A stretch of DNA of 64,000 nt from Rhodospirillales bacterium (GCA_028345065.1 JAOMCN010000004.1:25237-89236); one strand, 5' to 3'; positions 9,949 through 17,852 are shown, counted from the stretch's first letter. Translations and numbers: made by a program. The notes: generated by a model from the letters alone, not told the origin.

Positions 9949-10041
9949 GAAATTTTCTGCATAATGCTATCCTCCTGCCGTGTGGCATTCTCCTTTACCG
10001 TGATATGTTGAATTCAGACCAATACGTTGAAAGGTGAGCTT

Positions 10042-11895
10042 ATGCACGTCGTTGCTCTAGAGACCAATCACGTCGCCATGTGGATTACCTTCGCTCTAAT
10101 CATTGGTGCTCTAGTTTTATATGCATTTGAATACCTGCCAGTGGAGATCACGTCGCTAGGGGTGCTTGGCGCATTTATGGTCTATTTCCACTTTTTTCCG
10201 ATTGCTGGAGCCGATGGTCGTAATCTTCTAAGCGCAGAAAGAATTATCTTGGGCTTTGCAAACTCAGCATTGATTACAGTGTTGGGGCTTTTGGTGATTG
10301 GCTATGGAATGGTTAGAGCCGGGATCCTAGATAGAGGCGCTCGAATTGTCATGGCAGCTGGTGGAGGGCGAGGTTGGGTCACCATTTTGATAACTCTAGT
10401 GGTCGTTTTAGTAGTAAGCGGTTTTCTTAATAATATCCCGGTAGTGGTAATTTTCATTCCTATCATGGAAGCTGTCGCAGCCCGATATGGAAAATCACCC
10501 AGTAAAGTAATGATGCCCCTAAGTTTTGTAGCAGTTTTGGGAGGCATGACTACTCTTATTGGATCTGGAACCAATCTGCTTGTCTCAGGTGCGCTTGAGG
10601 AGCTTGGTGAAAAACCGTTTTCGTTTTTCCAATTTGTCGTACCGGGTGTCGTGATGGCGTCAGTTGGATTGGCATTTATTTTTATCGTAGTACCAAGATT
10701 ATTAAAAGATCGTGCATCCTTCTCACAGAATTATATGGAGGCTGATGGCAAGCATTTCCTTGCTCAGATTACAGCAGGCGCAGGATCTGACTTAATTGGA
10801 CTTGAGTCCAAAAACGGTATCTTCGGTGCCTATCACGATATGACGCTACGCGTCATTGAGCGGGGTGAAGAAGCATATTTGCCACCATTTGAAGATATTA
10901 CCCTTGTTGAGGGGGACGTATTGGTGGTTTCTGCGACCCGAGCAGCACTACAAGAGGCTTTGGCACATGATCCTCACCTTCTGGTACCAGAACTTCAAGA
11001 CGGTAAAGAGGAAGAAGATCTGCGTTGGCAGGAAGGGGACCGGGTGTTAACCGAGGTGATGGTCAAGCCGGCCTCACGTATGGTTGGGCAAAACCTATCT
11101 ATGATAGGTTTTCGATACAACACCCATTGTGTCGTGTTGGGGGTCCAGCGTCGAGCCCGCATGATGAGAACACGGATTACCGAAATTCTGTTCGAGGAGG
11201 GCGACATCCTTTTGGTTCAGGGACAGCCACAGGATATTACTGCACTGCGGAGAAGTGATGACGTAGTATTACTGGAGTGGTCGGCTGAAGAATTGCCAGC
11301 TTTGGATCACGCCAAACGAGCAATTCTTATTTTTGGTACGGTGATCATTTGCGCGGCAACCGGTCTTTTACCAGTGATGGTTGCTTCTCTATTGGGCGCT
11401 GCAGCCATGGTTGCTGCGGGCGTAATGAGTCTGGAGATGGCGGTTCGCTCCTTAGATTCCAAAATTTTTACCATGATCCCAGCGGCTTTATCCATGGGTC
11501 TTGCAATGCAGGTAACGGGTGGTGCGGCTTATCTTGCTCAACATCTAATCTCAGTTCTTGACGGCGCACCCATACCCGTTATTCTTTCCGCGTTCTTTCT
11601 TTTGGTGGCAGTTATATCCAACATCATTAGTGCAAAAGCGGCGGCAGTTTTATTCACACCAATAGCAGTAGGTATCTCTCGAGAGCTCAACGTTCCGGTG
11701 GAAGCCTTTGCTGTGGCTGTGGTATTTGCTGCAAATTGTGCAATCGCGACACCAATCGGCTACCAGACAAGTTTGATGGTCATGGGACCTGGCCACTATA
11801 CATTTTTAGATTTTGCCCGTGGTGGTATTCCTTTAATTATAGTCTTATGGGTTGCCTTTACATTGTTCGCACCTTGGTACTATGGATTAAGCTGA
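10042..11895 (+). CDS. SLC13-family permease with two central RCK_C (TrkA-C) domains
   Basis: Predicted sodium- or proton-coupled anion transporter of the divalent anion:sodium symporter type, 617 aa from ATG 10042. That ATG is preceded at good spacing by AAGGTGAG; a TTG at 10027 is less likely. Membrane helices fill about residues 10-215 and 405-617. Between them lie two TrkA-C-like soluble domains (about 235-300 and 320-400), each with the EGD(V/I)L(V/L)V strand seen in RCK_C. The transport core shows NNIPVVVIFIPI and GSGTNLLVSG, and a second inverted half with SNIISAKAAAVLFTPI and TPIGYQTS. Substrate may be sulfate, a dicarboxylate or another anion; the adjacent tartrate dehydrogenase hints at a dicarboxylate. 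Confidence 0.88.
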   Translation: MHVVALETNHVAMWITFALIIGALVLYAFEYLPVEITSLGVLGAFMVYFHFFPIAGADGRNLLSAERIILGFANSALITVLGLLVIGYGMVRAGILDRGARIVMAAGGGRGWVTILITLVVVLVVSGFLNNIPVVVIFIPIMEAVAARYGKSPSKVMMPLSFVAVLGGMTTLIGSGTNLLVSGALEELGEKPFSFFQFVVPGVVMASVGLAFIFIVVPRLLKDRASFSQNYMEADGKHFLAQITAGAGSDLIGLESKNGIFGAYHDMTLRVIERGEEAYLPPFEDITLVEGDVLVVSATRAALQEALAHDPHLLVPELQDGKEEEDLRWQEGDRVLTEVMVKPASRMVGQNLSMIGFRYNTHCVVLGVQRRARMMRTRITEILFEEGDILLVQGQPQDITALRRSDDVVLLEWSAEELPALDHAKRAILIFGTVIICAATGLLPVMVASLLGAAAMVAAGVMSLEMAVRSLDSKIFTMIPAALSMGLAMQVTGGAAYLAQHLISVLDGAPIPVILSAFFLLVAVISNIISAKAAAVLFTPIAVGISRELNVPVEAFAVAVVFAANCAIATPIGYQTSLMVMGPGHYTFLDFARGGIPLIIVLWVAFTLFAPWYYGLS

Positions 11896-11982
11896 ACCTG
11901 AATCCTCACATAATTTTCTTGTGATAAATATTATTCATGTGATGTGTTTTGCCACAGCTGTAAATATAAGAGACACCGGGAA

Positions 11983-12792
11983 ATGCTGAAGCTCTATAAA
12001 TTTGGTAATTCTGTTTGCGCACAGAAGGTTCTAATGACCCTGGACGAAAAAGGGCTAGATTTTGAAACCCAGGACATCAATCTATTCAAGAACGAACAAT
12101 ACAACCCAGAATATCTAAAACTTAACCCAAAAGGTGTGGTACCTACCTTGGATCACGACGGTAATATTATTATAGAGTCTACACTAATCTGTGAGTATTT
12201 AGACGATACATTTCCTAACCCTTCACTTGTACCAGAGGATCCATTCCTGCGGAGCCAAATGCGGCTTTGGAGTAAGGTCGTTGATGAAGGGATTTTTGAA
12301 GCAACTCGTGAAATCACATTTGCATCTGTCTTTCGGGAAAAAATGAAGGATATGTCCCCGGATCAGCGAGAAAAACGTTATCAAAATGTAGGAGATCTTG
12401 AACGTCGTGCGCGCTACATTTCAACCTATGAAAACGGCGTCGAATCGCCTTATGTTTGGGACGGCATAGCGAAATTTGAAAAACTCTTCAAAAATATGGA
12501 AACGACGTTAGCCGATGGACGGAAATGGCTTTTAGGGGATGACTACACTTTGGCTGATATTTCTATAACCCCGTTTATTGCAAGGTTATATTATCTGGCC
12601 CTGTTGGAAGTTTGGTTGGAAGAACGTCCCTGCGCAACAGCCTGGTGGGAGCGAGCCAAATCACGACCAAGTTATGAAGTTGCTGTTGGCCATGCTCTGA
12701 CCGAAATTCAAAAAATTGAAATGGAAACCCATGGGGTGAAAGCGCGTGAAACAATAAGATTACGACGGGATCAATACCTGGGGAGTAACTAA
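11983..12792 (+). CDS. Glutathione S-transferase family protein
   Basis: Product of 269 aa from ATG 11983. It has an N-terminal thioredoxin-like domain (LYKFGNSVCAQKVLMTLDEKG, then NPKGVVPTLDHDG with the cis-Pro, and IIESTLICEYLDDTFP) and an all-helical C-terminal domain containing LLGDDYTLADISITPFIARL. This is the classical cytosolic GST layout, with a longer linker helix region around residues 95-150 than in small GSTs. The catalytic residue is probably Ser or Cys in the NSVCAQ turn. The frame extends upstream to 11944, but those residues are not family-like. Its TAA overlaps the ATG of the next, frameshifted gene (TAATG), so the two were probably translated together. Substrate unknown. Confidence 0.9.
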   Translation: MLKLYKFGNSVCAQKVLMTLDEKGLDFETQDINLFKNEQYNPEYLKLNPKGVVPTLDHDGNIIIESTLICEYLDDTFPNPSLVPEDPFLRSQMRLWSKVVDEGIFEATREITFASVFREKMKDMSPDQREKRYQNVGDLERRARYISTYENGVESPYVWDGIAKFEKLFKNMETTLADGRKWLLGDDYTLADISITPFIARLYYLALLEVWLEERPCATAWWERAKSRPSYEVAVGHALTEIQKIEMETHGVKARETIRLRRDQYLGSN

Positions 12793-13290
12793 TGGCACCT
12801 TGGGTTTGGGCATTTGTTGGAGGCCTAGCTGGAACTCTTGTAATAGGATGTAGGTGCCCGAGGACTTGCTAGGTTAGGTGTCAATGATGCTCTTGGGGGT
12901 CTTCTTGGCCGTTGGGTGGTTGGTTTTGCCCGGTTCGAATTCGTTATTGATGGTCATAAGGAGATGGAATCCCCAGAAACACTTTTTGAATCGCGTCTGG
13001 GCGTTGCATTTCACTATATTTTCGGTGGAGGGGGAGTGGCACTGGTTTATCCGGTTTGGTTTGCCTACACAGATTTTGCATTTCCAGATAATCAAATCGT
13101 TCCGGGTTTAATTTTCGGGGCCCTGTCTGTTGGGTTAACTTGGTTCTTACAATATCCTTGTTTTGGTTTTGGTGTTTTTGGCCAACGGGAACCTGAAGGG
13201 TCTAGTACAATTTTTCCGCCTATTTTTCTACATTCGTTGTATGGACTTACTATTGGTATCGTCTTGCAAACCAGGCTTCAGGTATGCTGA
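12792..13290 (+). pseudogene. DUF2938-like membrane protein, frameshifted near codon 18
   Basis: The ATG at 12792 overlaps the GST stop and opens a hydrophobic frame (MAPWVWAFVGG, then GTLVI) that hits TAG within 28 codons. Removing one base, most simply the A at 12845, turns the junction into GTA ATG GAT GTA and joins it to a second frame that continues to 13290: DVGARGLARLG, LLGRWVVGF, then several membrane segments and a C-terminal SLYGLTIGIVL. Joined, it would be about 165 aa with four likely membrane helices, similar in layout to DUF2938 proteins of unknown function. A real +1 frameshift or an assembly/sequencing error both fit. An internal start for the second frame is possible but would remove the first helix. 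Confidence 0.68.
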
Positions 13291-13419
13291 TAAGTTGATT
13301 TTGTAAAACTACACAGAAATTTGACTGCTCTTCGCGCAAAGGCTAACCCGATGGACTAAATCTTTTTTAAAGACTTTCAATTTTATATTCTTCGCTAGTT
13401 AACGCCCCGGGGGCAATAT

Positions 13420-14355
13420 ATGTCTGTTGTTCTTGAAATTTCACTGCCGGTCTTTGGGTTAATATTGTGCGGATATGTGGCCGGCATAACCGGCATATTA
13501 GGGAAGCAGTCTGCTGCTGCGTTGAACGGTTTTGTTTTTTATTTTGCGTTACCGGCTCTATTGTTCGGATTTACCGCCCAAGCTCCCCTAATCGTAATTC
13601 TTAACTGGAACTTTATCGGATCAATTTTCTTTGGTTCTCTAGCCACTTATATCGTTGCATTAATCATTGGATGGAGCGTATTTGGTTTTCGATTACCAAT
13701 TATCGGAATTGCAGCTCTTAGTAGTGTATTTGCCAATACAGGGTATTTGGGAATACCACTATTCCTTACAGCTTTCGGTCCAGATCAAGCAGGCCCAGCA
13801 ATTGTCGCTACAGTAACTGTAAATATCGTGTTTGTGGGTGGAACAATTTGTTTTCTGGAATTAGCAGGAAATAATAAAGCAACACCAGCGGTTACAATGA
13901 TTAACGTTTTCAGAGCGCTCGCTAAAAATCCGTTAATTAGTGCCCCAGTTTTAGCTCTACCGTTTACAATTTTCGGCATTCAACTACCGGTATTAGCATC
14001 TCGTTTTCTTGATTTGCTGGGCTCCGCCGCTGCACCTGCTGCCCTTTTCGCTATTGGAATGTCCTTCGTTGAAAGAACTGTTAAATCGCGGCAGAGAGAA
14101 ATAGGTGTTTTTGTTATGATTAAGATGCTCGTTCACCCATTTCTTACTTGGGTAATGGTGACCTATTTTTTTGAACTTGAACCTTTCTGGGCATCTTCGG
14201 CAATTTTGCTTTCCGCCCTCCCTACAGCTGCCATGGCATTTGTGATTGCTCAAGAGAAAGAGGCATATGTCGGCGAAGTTTCTAGCACTATTGTACTATC
14301 AACAGTCATTTCGGTAGTTACTATTTCAGTCCTGCTAGTGATACTGCCGAATTGA
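13420..14355 (+). CDS. AEC-family transporter (auxin efflux carrier type)
   Basis: Inner-membrane carrier of 311 aa with about ten hydrophobic segments, opening SVVLEISLPVFGLILCGYVAG and carrying the family's mid-protein SSVFANTGYLGIPLFLTAFG and late ALPTAAMAFVIAQ segments. Bacterial members export or import small organic anions such as malate, malonate or citrate; the substrate cannot be told here. Start ATG 13420 follows GGGGCAA at a suitable distance. The gene is the last intact one before the duplicated serC leader, and 160-190 bp of non-coding sequence follow it. Its position near a tartrate dehydrogenase and an SLC13 protein again points to organic-acid transport. Confidence 0.9.
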   Translation: MSVVLEISLPVFGLILCGYVAGITGILGKQSAAALNGFVFYFALPALLFGFTAQAPLIVILNWNFIGSIFFGSLATYIVALIIGWSVFGFRLPIIGIAALSSVFANTGYLGIPLFLTAFGPDQAGPAIVATVTVNIVFVGGTICFLELAGNNKATPAVTMINVFRALAKNPLISAPVLALPFTIFGIQLPVLASRFLDLLGSAAAPAALFAIGMSFVERTVKSRQREIGVFVMIKMLVHPFLTWVMVTYFFELEPFWASSAILLSALPTAAMAFVIAQEKEAYVGEVSSTIVLSTVISVVTISVLLVILPN

Positions 14356-14511
14356 ATCGGATTAGATCCCCGTTGCTTGTTGAATATGTCAAGTCATGAC
14401 TTAGTATTGAACAATTCGGCGTTGTTCGTGCGGTTGACATTAATCTGGTTAGAAAAAAATAAATCCAGGATACATCAACAAATTTCTCAATACTAATCCA
14501 GCAATTGTAAT

Positions 14512-14538
14512 TTGACGCTGATCCTATAACTCTATAGA
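14512..14538 (+). promoter_or_regulatory. Promoter-like sequence upstream of serC leader copy 1
   Basis: TTGACG (14512-14517) and TATAGA (14533-14538) separated by 15 bp, ending 9 bp before the repeated leader. The intact serC copy has a TTGACT box in the corresponding place, so the promoter may also have been duplicated and then diverged. Spacing is short, so this is tentative. Confidence 0.35.
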
Positions 14539-14547
14539 AGCAACGGC

Positions 14548-14601
14548 GGGCCACGACCTCCCAACGGGTCGCGACCCATCTGTGAGGATGGGAGAAGCTT
14601 T
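14548..14601 (+). promoter_or_regulatory. serC-type leader RNA element, copy 1 (upstream of truncated serC)
   Basis: Two hairpins can be drawn: CGACC (14554-14558) with GGTCG (14567-14571), and CCCATC (14575-14580) with GATGGG (14587-14592) closing a TGTGAG loop. The 3' arm of the second overlaps the GGGAG Shine-Dalgarno for a TTG start at 14602, so folding could hide the ribosome site. This resembles the serC leader motif known from alphaproteobacterial serC operons. Here it precedes only a serC fragment and a small ORF. Confidence 0.7.
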
Positions 14602-14713
14602 TTGAATACAATAGCCAAACCGGATGTTCGCCCGGTAAACCCTAATTTTTCTTCTGGACCATGCGCAAAACGGCCTGGCTGGACTTTAGCCGGACTCAGT
14701 GATGCCGTGCTTG
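14548..14713 (+). repeat. Direct repeat, copy 1: serC leader plus first 37 codons
   Basis: 166 bp aligned without gaps to 17799-17964 (offset 3251 bp) with 8 mismatches that I count by eye, about 95% identity. Six mismatches fall in the leader and two in the coding part. Similarity stops abruptly at 14713/17964, inside codon 38 of serC; upstream it fades gradually through the promoter region. Confidence 0.93.
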
Positions 14714-14733
14714 TAAATCGGCTAAAAAAATAA
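14602..14733 (+). pseudogene. serC': Truncated serC 5' fragment (43 codons)
   Basis: From TTG 14602 the frame reads the first 37 residues of SerC unchanged ([16 protein letters not shown] onward, to SDAVL), then six unrelated residues (VNRLKK) and TAA at 14731-14733. Without the remaining roughly 350 residues it cannot be an aminotransferase. It still has the complete leader and Shine-Dalgarno, so it may be translated as a short leader peptide. The stop lies two bases before the ATG of the next small ORF, which lacks a clear ribosome site of its own, so coupled reinitiation is possible. The two coding mismatches to serC are one synonymous codon (GGA/GGT) and one synonymous wobble (GGC versus GGT). 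Confidence 0.85.
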
Positions 14734-14735
14734 GA

Positions 14736-14963
14736 ATGGCTAGGGTAGATGCACAGGCTAAACGCCAAGACTTATATTCAGTGATGTATTCTGATCCCGC
14801 ATTTGAACTTCAATTGATTGAACTTGAGAATGCCAGAGCTGAACTCGCTCAAAAGAGAGCTGAACTTGCAATTACCAATGCAGAGGCTCAACGCGCTAAT
14901 AAAGAAACGTTAGCTAATATGGCCACATTTGGAATAGAAACCCGACAGGCTAATCAGGAATAA
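14736..14963 (+). CDS. Small coiled-coil protein of unknown function
   Basis: 75-aa ORF that I do not recognise. It is rich in Ala, Glu and Gln, with heptad-like spacing over about residues 20-60 (LIELENARAELAQKRAELA), suggesting one long helix or coiled coil; no membrane segment, signal peptide or Cys. ATG 14736 starts two bases after the stop of the truncated serC fragment, and no good Shine-Dalgarno precedes it, so translation may depend on reinitiation from that fragment. It lies just inside the island flanked by the two serC 5' copies. Coding status is supported by the clean helical composition and the start position only; no homology is claimed. Confidence 0.5.
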   Translation: MARVDAQAKRQDLYSVMYSDPAFELQLIELENARAELAQKRAELAITNAEAQRANKETLANMATFGIETRQANQE

Positions 14964-15297
14964 ATCAACAGGATGGCAATGGCCGGGCTTGGCCGACGAA
15001 AAAAGTCATAGAAGTGCCATATCCAAAATTGCGCATGTCCGCTTCACCCCCTAGACCAAACGAAACCGATGAAGGCAATTTCGGCTCCTGTTGACCCAAT
15101 TCGGACTCACGTTTTAATTCCAATTTGCCCAACCCACTTGCCTATTAATATCCTCAATAGAATATAAGCACACCAGAATATAAGCACACCGGTCGCTAAC
15201 CGTTTTCATTCCGATTTCGGTCTCAGAATAGTATTGCAAAATGGACAATTGTATTGTTTTTAAATTGATGAGAATTGCTCCAGGGGATATTCTGTAA
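14964..15297. other. Intergenic, no gene seen
   Basis: About 330 bp within the island. Apart from a 16-bp tandem duplication at 15159-15190 and the Shine-Dalgarno (CAGGGGAT) before the next gene, I see no ORF of note, tRNA or clear terminator. Confidence 0.6.
15159..15190 (+). repeat. 16-bp tandem repeat, two units
   Basis: AGAATATAAGCACACC occurs twice head to tail (15159-15174 and 15175-15190) with no mismatch. It probably arose by slippage; it lies about 110 bp upstream of the TPR-methyltransferase start. Confidence 0.85.
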
Positions 15298-16812
15298 ATG
15301 AATAATATTCATCAGCTTTTAACTTCTGCAACCCGGGCTTATGAACAGAACCGGCTAACGGTCGCCAAGCAGAAAGTCAGAAATATCCTCAACGTGCAAC
15401 CTGACCACCCTGAAGCCCTTCATTTGTTGGGTACTATTTCCTATCAAAATGGAAACCTTGAACATGCGGAAGAATGTATGCTCCGTTCACTTGAGTTAGA
15501 CCGCACGAACAATGATGTACGGGTCAAATTAGCGACCCTCTATAGGGAAAGTGGTCAGCTCAGCCAAGCTCTTGAGCAATTTCAGATTTTATCCCAGTTT
15601 AATCCGGAATCCCCAGAAATTCTTTATAACATTGGAAATGCCCTGAATGATTTGGACCGCCAGGAAGAAGCCGTCAGCTTTTTTCGTCAGGCACTAATCC
15701 TCCGGCCCAAATTTGTCGAAGCGATTTTCAATTTGGGGAATATCTACGATGCGCTAGAGCAGTGGTTTGAGGCAATCGGCTGCTACAAACAGGTAATTGA
15801 AATTAAACCTGATTTTGTCCCGGCTTATTCCAATTGCGGATATTGCTACATAAAATTGGGGCAAATCAGAGAAGCCTTCGAATGCTATCAAACCGCTGTA
15901 TCTTTGGCGCCAAATGATACCTGGAGTTACGTAAATTTGGCTAATGCTCAGCGTGGAATTGGCTTGTTGGACGAAGCGAAATTAAGTTTTGGAACGGCCA
16001 TTGAACAAGACCCGGACTTCACATTGGCCCATTTAAATCTTCATGCCTGCCTCTATGGAGAAGATAAAGAAAAAGCGTCACGGTGTCTGGAACAAGTCCT
16101 TAGGATCGAACCGAATCATCAGCGAGCGAATTTTTATCTGGGAACTATTCGGGATTTTCAGGGGCGTGCGGACAGCGCAAAAAATCACTTTAAAATCGCC
16201 CGTAAGGGAAACTCCAAGATCGATTTTCTCATCGACTCCTGGGACTATGTTTGTTCAGTCGAATCATCCACCTACCGGCTACTAGGAACCAACCGGGAAA
16301 TGTGGGAATGGGCATTGGAAAATGCGAATGTTGACGGATTGATGCTGGAGTTCGGGGTCAGGTTCGGAACATCTATCCGTCAGATTGCCGAAATAACTGA
16401 TCAAATCATACACGGATTTGACTTGTTTGAAGGTCTACCCGAAGAATGGGGGGATCTGCCAAAAGGTGCCTATACCACTCGCGGAGTAATTCCGGATGTG
16501 CCAGATAATGTCGAACTTCACGTCGGATTGTTCGAGAATTCGCTTCCCCAATTTGTCGAATCTAACCCAGCCCCGATAAAGTTTATGAACGTGGACTGCG
16601 ATCTATATAGTGCAACCAAAACTATTTTTGATAATCTGGCGGGCCAAATCGTACCCGGCACCGTAATCATCTTCGATGAATACTTCGCCAATCCTACATG
16701 GCGTGAAGACGAATTCAAAGCTTTTCAGGAAGCCGTTCAGTCCAACGGCTGGTCATACGATTATCTGGCTTTCAGCCTGCCAACACGGCAGGTTTCCGTT
16801 AAAATCCGGTAA
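15298..16812 (+). CDS. TPR-repeat protein fused to a TylF-like methyltransferase domain
   Basis: 504-aa protein in two parts. Residues about 1-300 are tandem tetratricopeptide repeats, with recurring A-x-x-x-x-x-x-A-x-P patterns (NPESPEILYNIGNALNDLDR, KPDFVPAYSNCGYCYIKLGQ). Residues about 330-504 resemble the macrocin-O-methyltransferase (TylF) type of SAM-dependent enzyme: a glycine-containing motif LEFGVRFGTSIRQIA, then HGFDLFEGLPEEW, the acidic MNVDCDLYSATKTIFD and IIFDEYF. Such fusions usually act in glycan or secondary metabolite modification, but substrate and partners are unknown. No other biosynthetic gene is nearby. It is the only large gene in the segment flanked by the repeated serC 5' sequence, so transfer is plausible. 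Start ATG 15298 follows AGGGG at a somewhat long spacing. Confidence 0.82.
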   Translation: MNNIHQLLTSATRAYEQNRLTVAKQKVRNILNVQPDHPEALHLLGTISYQNGNLEHAEECMLRSLELDRTNNDVRVKLATLYRESGQLSQALEQFQILSQFNPESPEILYNIGNALNDLDRQEEAVSFFRQALILRPKFVEAIFNLGNIYDALEQWFEAIGCYKQVIEIKPDFVPAYSNCGYCYIKLGQIREAFECYQTAVSLAPNDTWSYVNLANAQRGIGLLDEAKLSFGTAIEQDPDFTLAHLNLHACLYGEDKEKASRCLEQVLRIEPNHQRANFYLGTIRDFQGRADSAKNHFKIARKGNSKIDFLIDSWDYVCSVESSTYRLLGTNREMWEWALENANVDGLMLEFGVRFGTSIRQIAEITDQIIHGFDLFEGLPEEWGDLPKGAYTTRGVIPDVPDNVELHVGLFENSLPQFVESNPAPIKFMNVDCDLYSATKTIFDNLAGQIVPGTVIIFDEYFANPTWREDEFKAFQEAVQSNGWSYDYLAFSLPTRQVSVKIR

Positions 16813-17110
16813 GCTATGATCAAAACAAACAGCAAAAATCGGTTACACTTTGCAAAGTTATTCTGGTGGCTCGAATGATACCTCGTAACAGCATGGCAAC
16901 AGGACTAAGCTTCAAACCACCTTGCCAGCCCAGCAAGATAGTTTTCAGGGAGACCTCGACCGGCGCGGTGGTTATTGCATTATCTAAAATGCTGCTTTTG
17001 ATGCTGTGGACGACTCCCACCGCCGACATCGCAATGTGCCAAAATTAGCATAGCCAACCCGTACGGATGGCGGTTTTTGGTTAAAAACGGAAGTCAAGCG
17101 CAAGGAAATT

Positions 17111-17141
17111 AATGTCCGCTTCGCCCTCGTAAGCGGACATT
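17111..17141. repeat. Perfect 11-bp inverted repeat
   Basis: AATGTCCGCTT (17111-17121) and AAGCGGACATT (17131-17141) flank a 9-base spacer. No T-run follows, so it is not a typical intrinsic terminator. The string ATGTCCGCTTC also occurs near 15038 in the same island, which suggests a shared repetitive origin. Confidence 0.8.
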
Positions 17142-17417
17142 CAGCGGGCTCGAGTTATGGGATAAATCTGGGATCACCCGGTTCTTAAAGACCATGTTTA
17201 TACTCTCTTTGCCCGGCTATATACGATCCATTTCTCTAATTACCGTTTAACTTGGTGGTGATTTTCCCGGCTGTAGGTTGCTTGCCGCCGACTACAATAA
17301 CGCCAACACCCTGGCTACAACTCATGAGCGTAAATCAGCGAAATTGATTATATTCCGAGTTTTAGCGCGGCCTCTGCGATTTCGGAGATTTCACATTTCA
17401 ATTACCGTAAATTGCAG

Positions 17418-17567
17418 TTATTCAATTTCCTCATCCGCATCAGTAGCGCAGTGAGTACGATAGATTTCTTCAATCTCCGCGCGGAACCTTTCTTTCACTT
17501 TTTCCAGAGGCGGATGGCCACAAATTCTAGCGTATGCAATTTCTATGTCTTCAAGTATAATTTTCAT
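17418..17567 (-). CDS. Possible small hypothetical protein (49 aa)
   Basis: Minus-strand ORF from ATG 17567 to a TAA at 17418, starting MKIILEDIEIAYARICG and ending with an acidic TDADEEIE. It is charged, probably helical and soluble. Nothing like a Shine-Dalgarno precedes the ATG and I recognise no family. It could be a real small gene of the island or a remnant of a larger one. Confidence 0.3.
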   Translation of the reverse strand: MKIILEDIEIAYARICGHPPLEKVKERFRAEIEEIYRTHCATDADEEIE

Positions 17568-17765
17568 AGAAGTATTTAAGAATTAATGCTGAAAGTTTGT
17601 GTTGGCGCATTCGCTCGCCAGAAAATGAGCCCAACAATTTGCCCCTTAGTTACTGCTTAGCTGGCATCCGAAAAATTCCATTGTGCTAGCTGGCTGTAGC
17701 ACGTAGACAATGCTCGCTGCACAAAAAGGGTCCCAACTATAGTTTGATTAAAGTTGGAAATCCGC

Positions 17766-17793
17766 TTGACTAATCCTTTAGAAACAATAGGTT
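17766..17793 (+). promoter_or_regulatory. Candidate serC promoter
   Basis: CTTGACT gives a -35 box TTGACT at 17766-17771; TAGGTT at 17788-17793 after 16 bp is a weak -10. It lies immediately upstream of the leader hairpins, which is where the transcript should start. The -35 is good, the -10 poor. Confidence 0.4.
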
Positions 17794-17798
17794 GCAGT

Positions 17799-17852
17799 GG
17801 GCCACGGTCCCCCAACGGGTCGCGATCCATCTGTGAGGATGGGAGAAACGTT
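17799..17852 (+). promoter_or_regulatory. serC leader RNA element of the functional serC-serA operon
   Basis: Same two hairpins as in copy 1: CGGTC (17805-17809) with GGTCG (17818-17822), and TCCATC (17826-17831) with GATGGG (17838-17843). All three stem differences from copy 1 keep pairing as G-U or U-G. The second hairpin overlaps the GGGAG ribosome site, 7 bases before the TTG start. This fits the serC leader motif described for alphaproteobacteria, which is thought to act on translation; its ligand is not known to me. Confidence 0.75.

Larger units (their letters stand above)
16813..17765. other. About 950 bp without a convincing gene, probably decayed DNA
   Basis: Between the TPR-methyltransferase and the serC promoter. 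Open frames of 60-70 codons occur on both strands at 16820-17048 but resemble nothing I know. On the minus strand a 29-residue frame at 17236-17325 (MSCSQGVGVIVVGGKQ and on) reads like the end of a lost protein. A perfect inverted repeat sits at 17111-17141 and a possible 49-aa minus-strand ORF at 17418-17567. No tRNA, transposase or integrase was found. Confidence 0.55.

Noticed and set aside
12878..13111. 77-codon frame in the DUF2938-like region
   Set aside because: It is out of frame with both recognisable pieces; the membrane protein reading explains the sequence better.
14602..14733. Calling serC copy 1 a functional second serC
   Set aside because: Only 37 of about 389 residues remain and the catalytic lysine region is absent.
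14714..17798. Island as an insertion sequence or prophage
   Set aside because: No transposase, integrase, phage gene or terminal inverted repeats were found; only the serC-derived direct repeats flank it.
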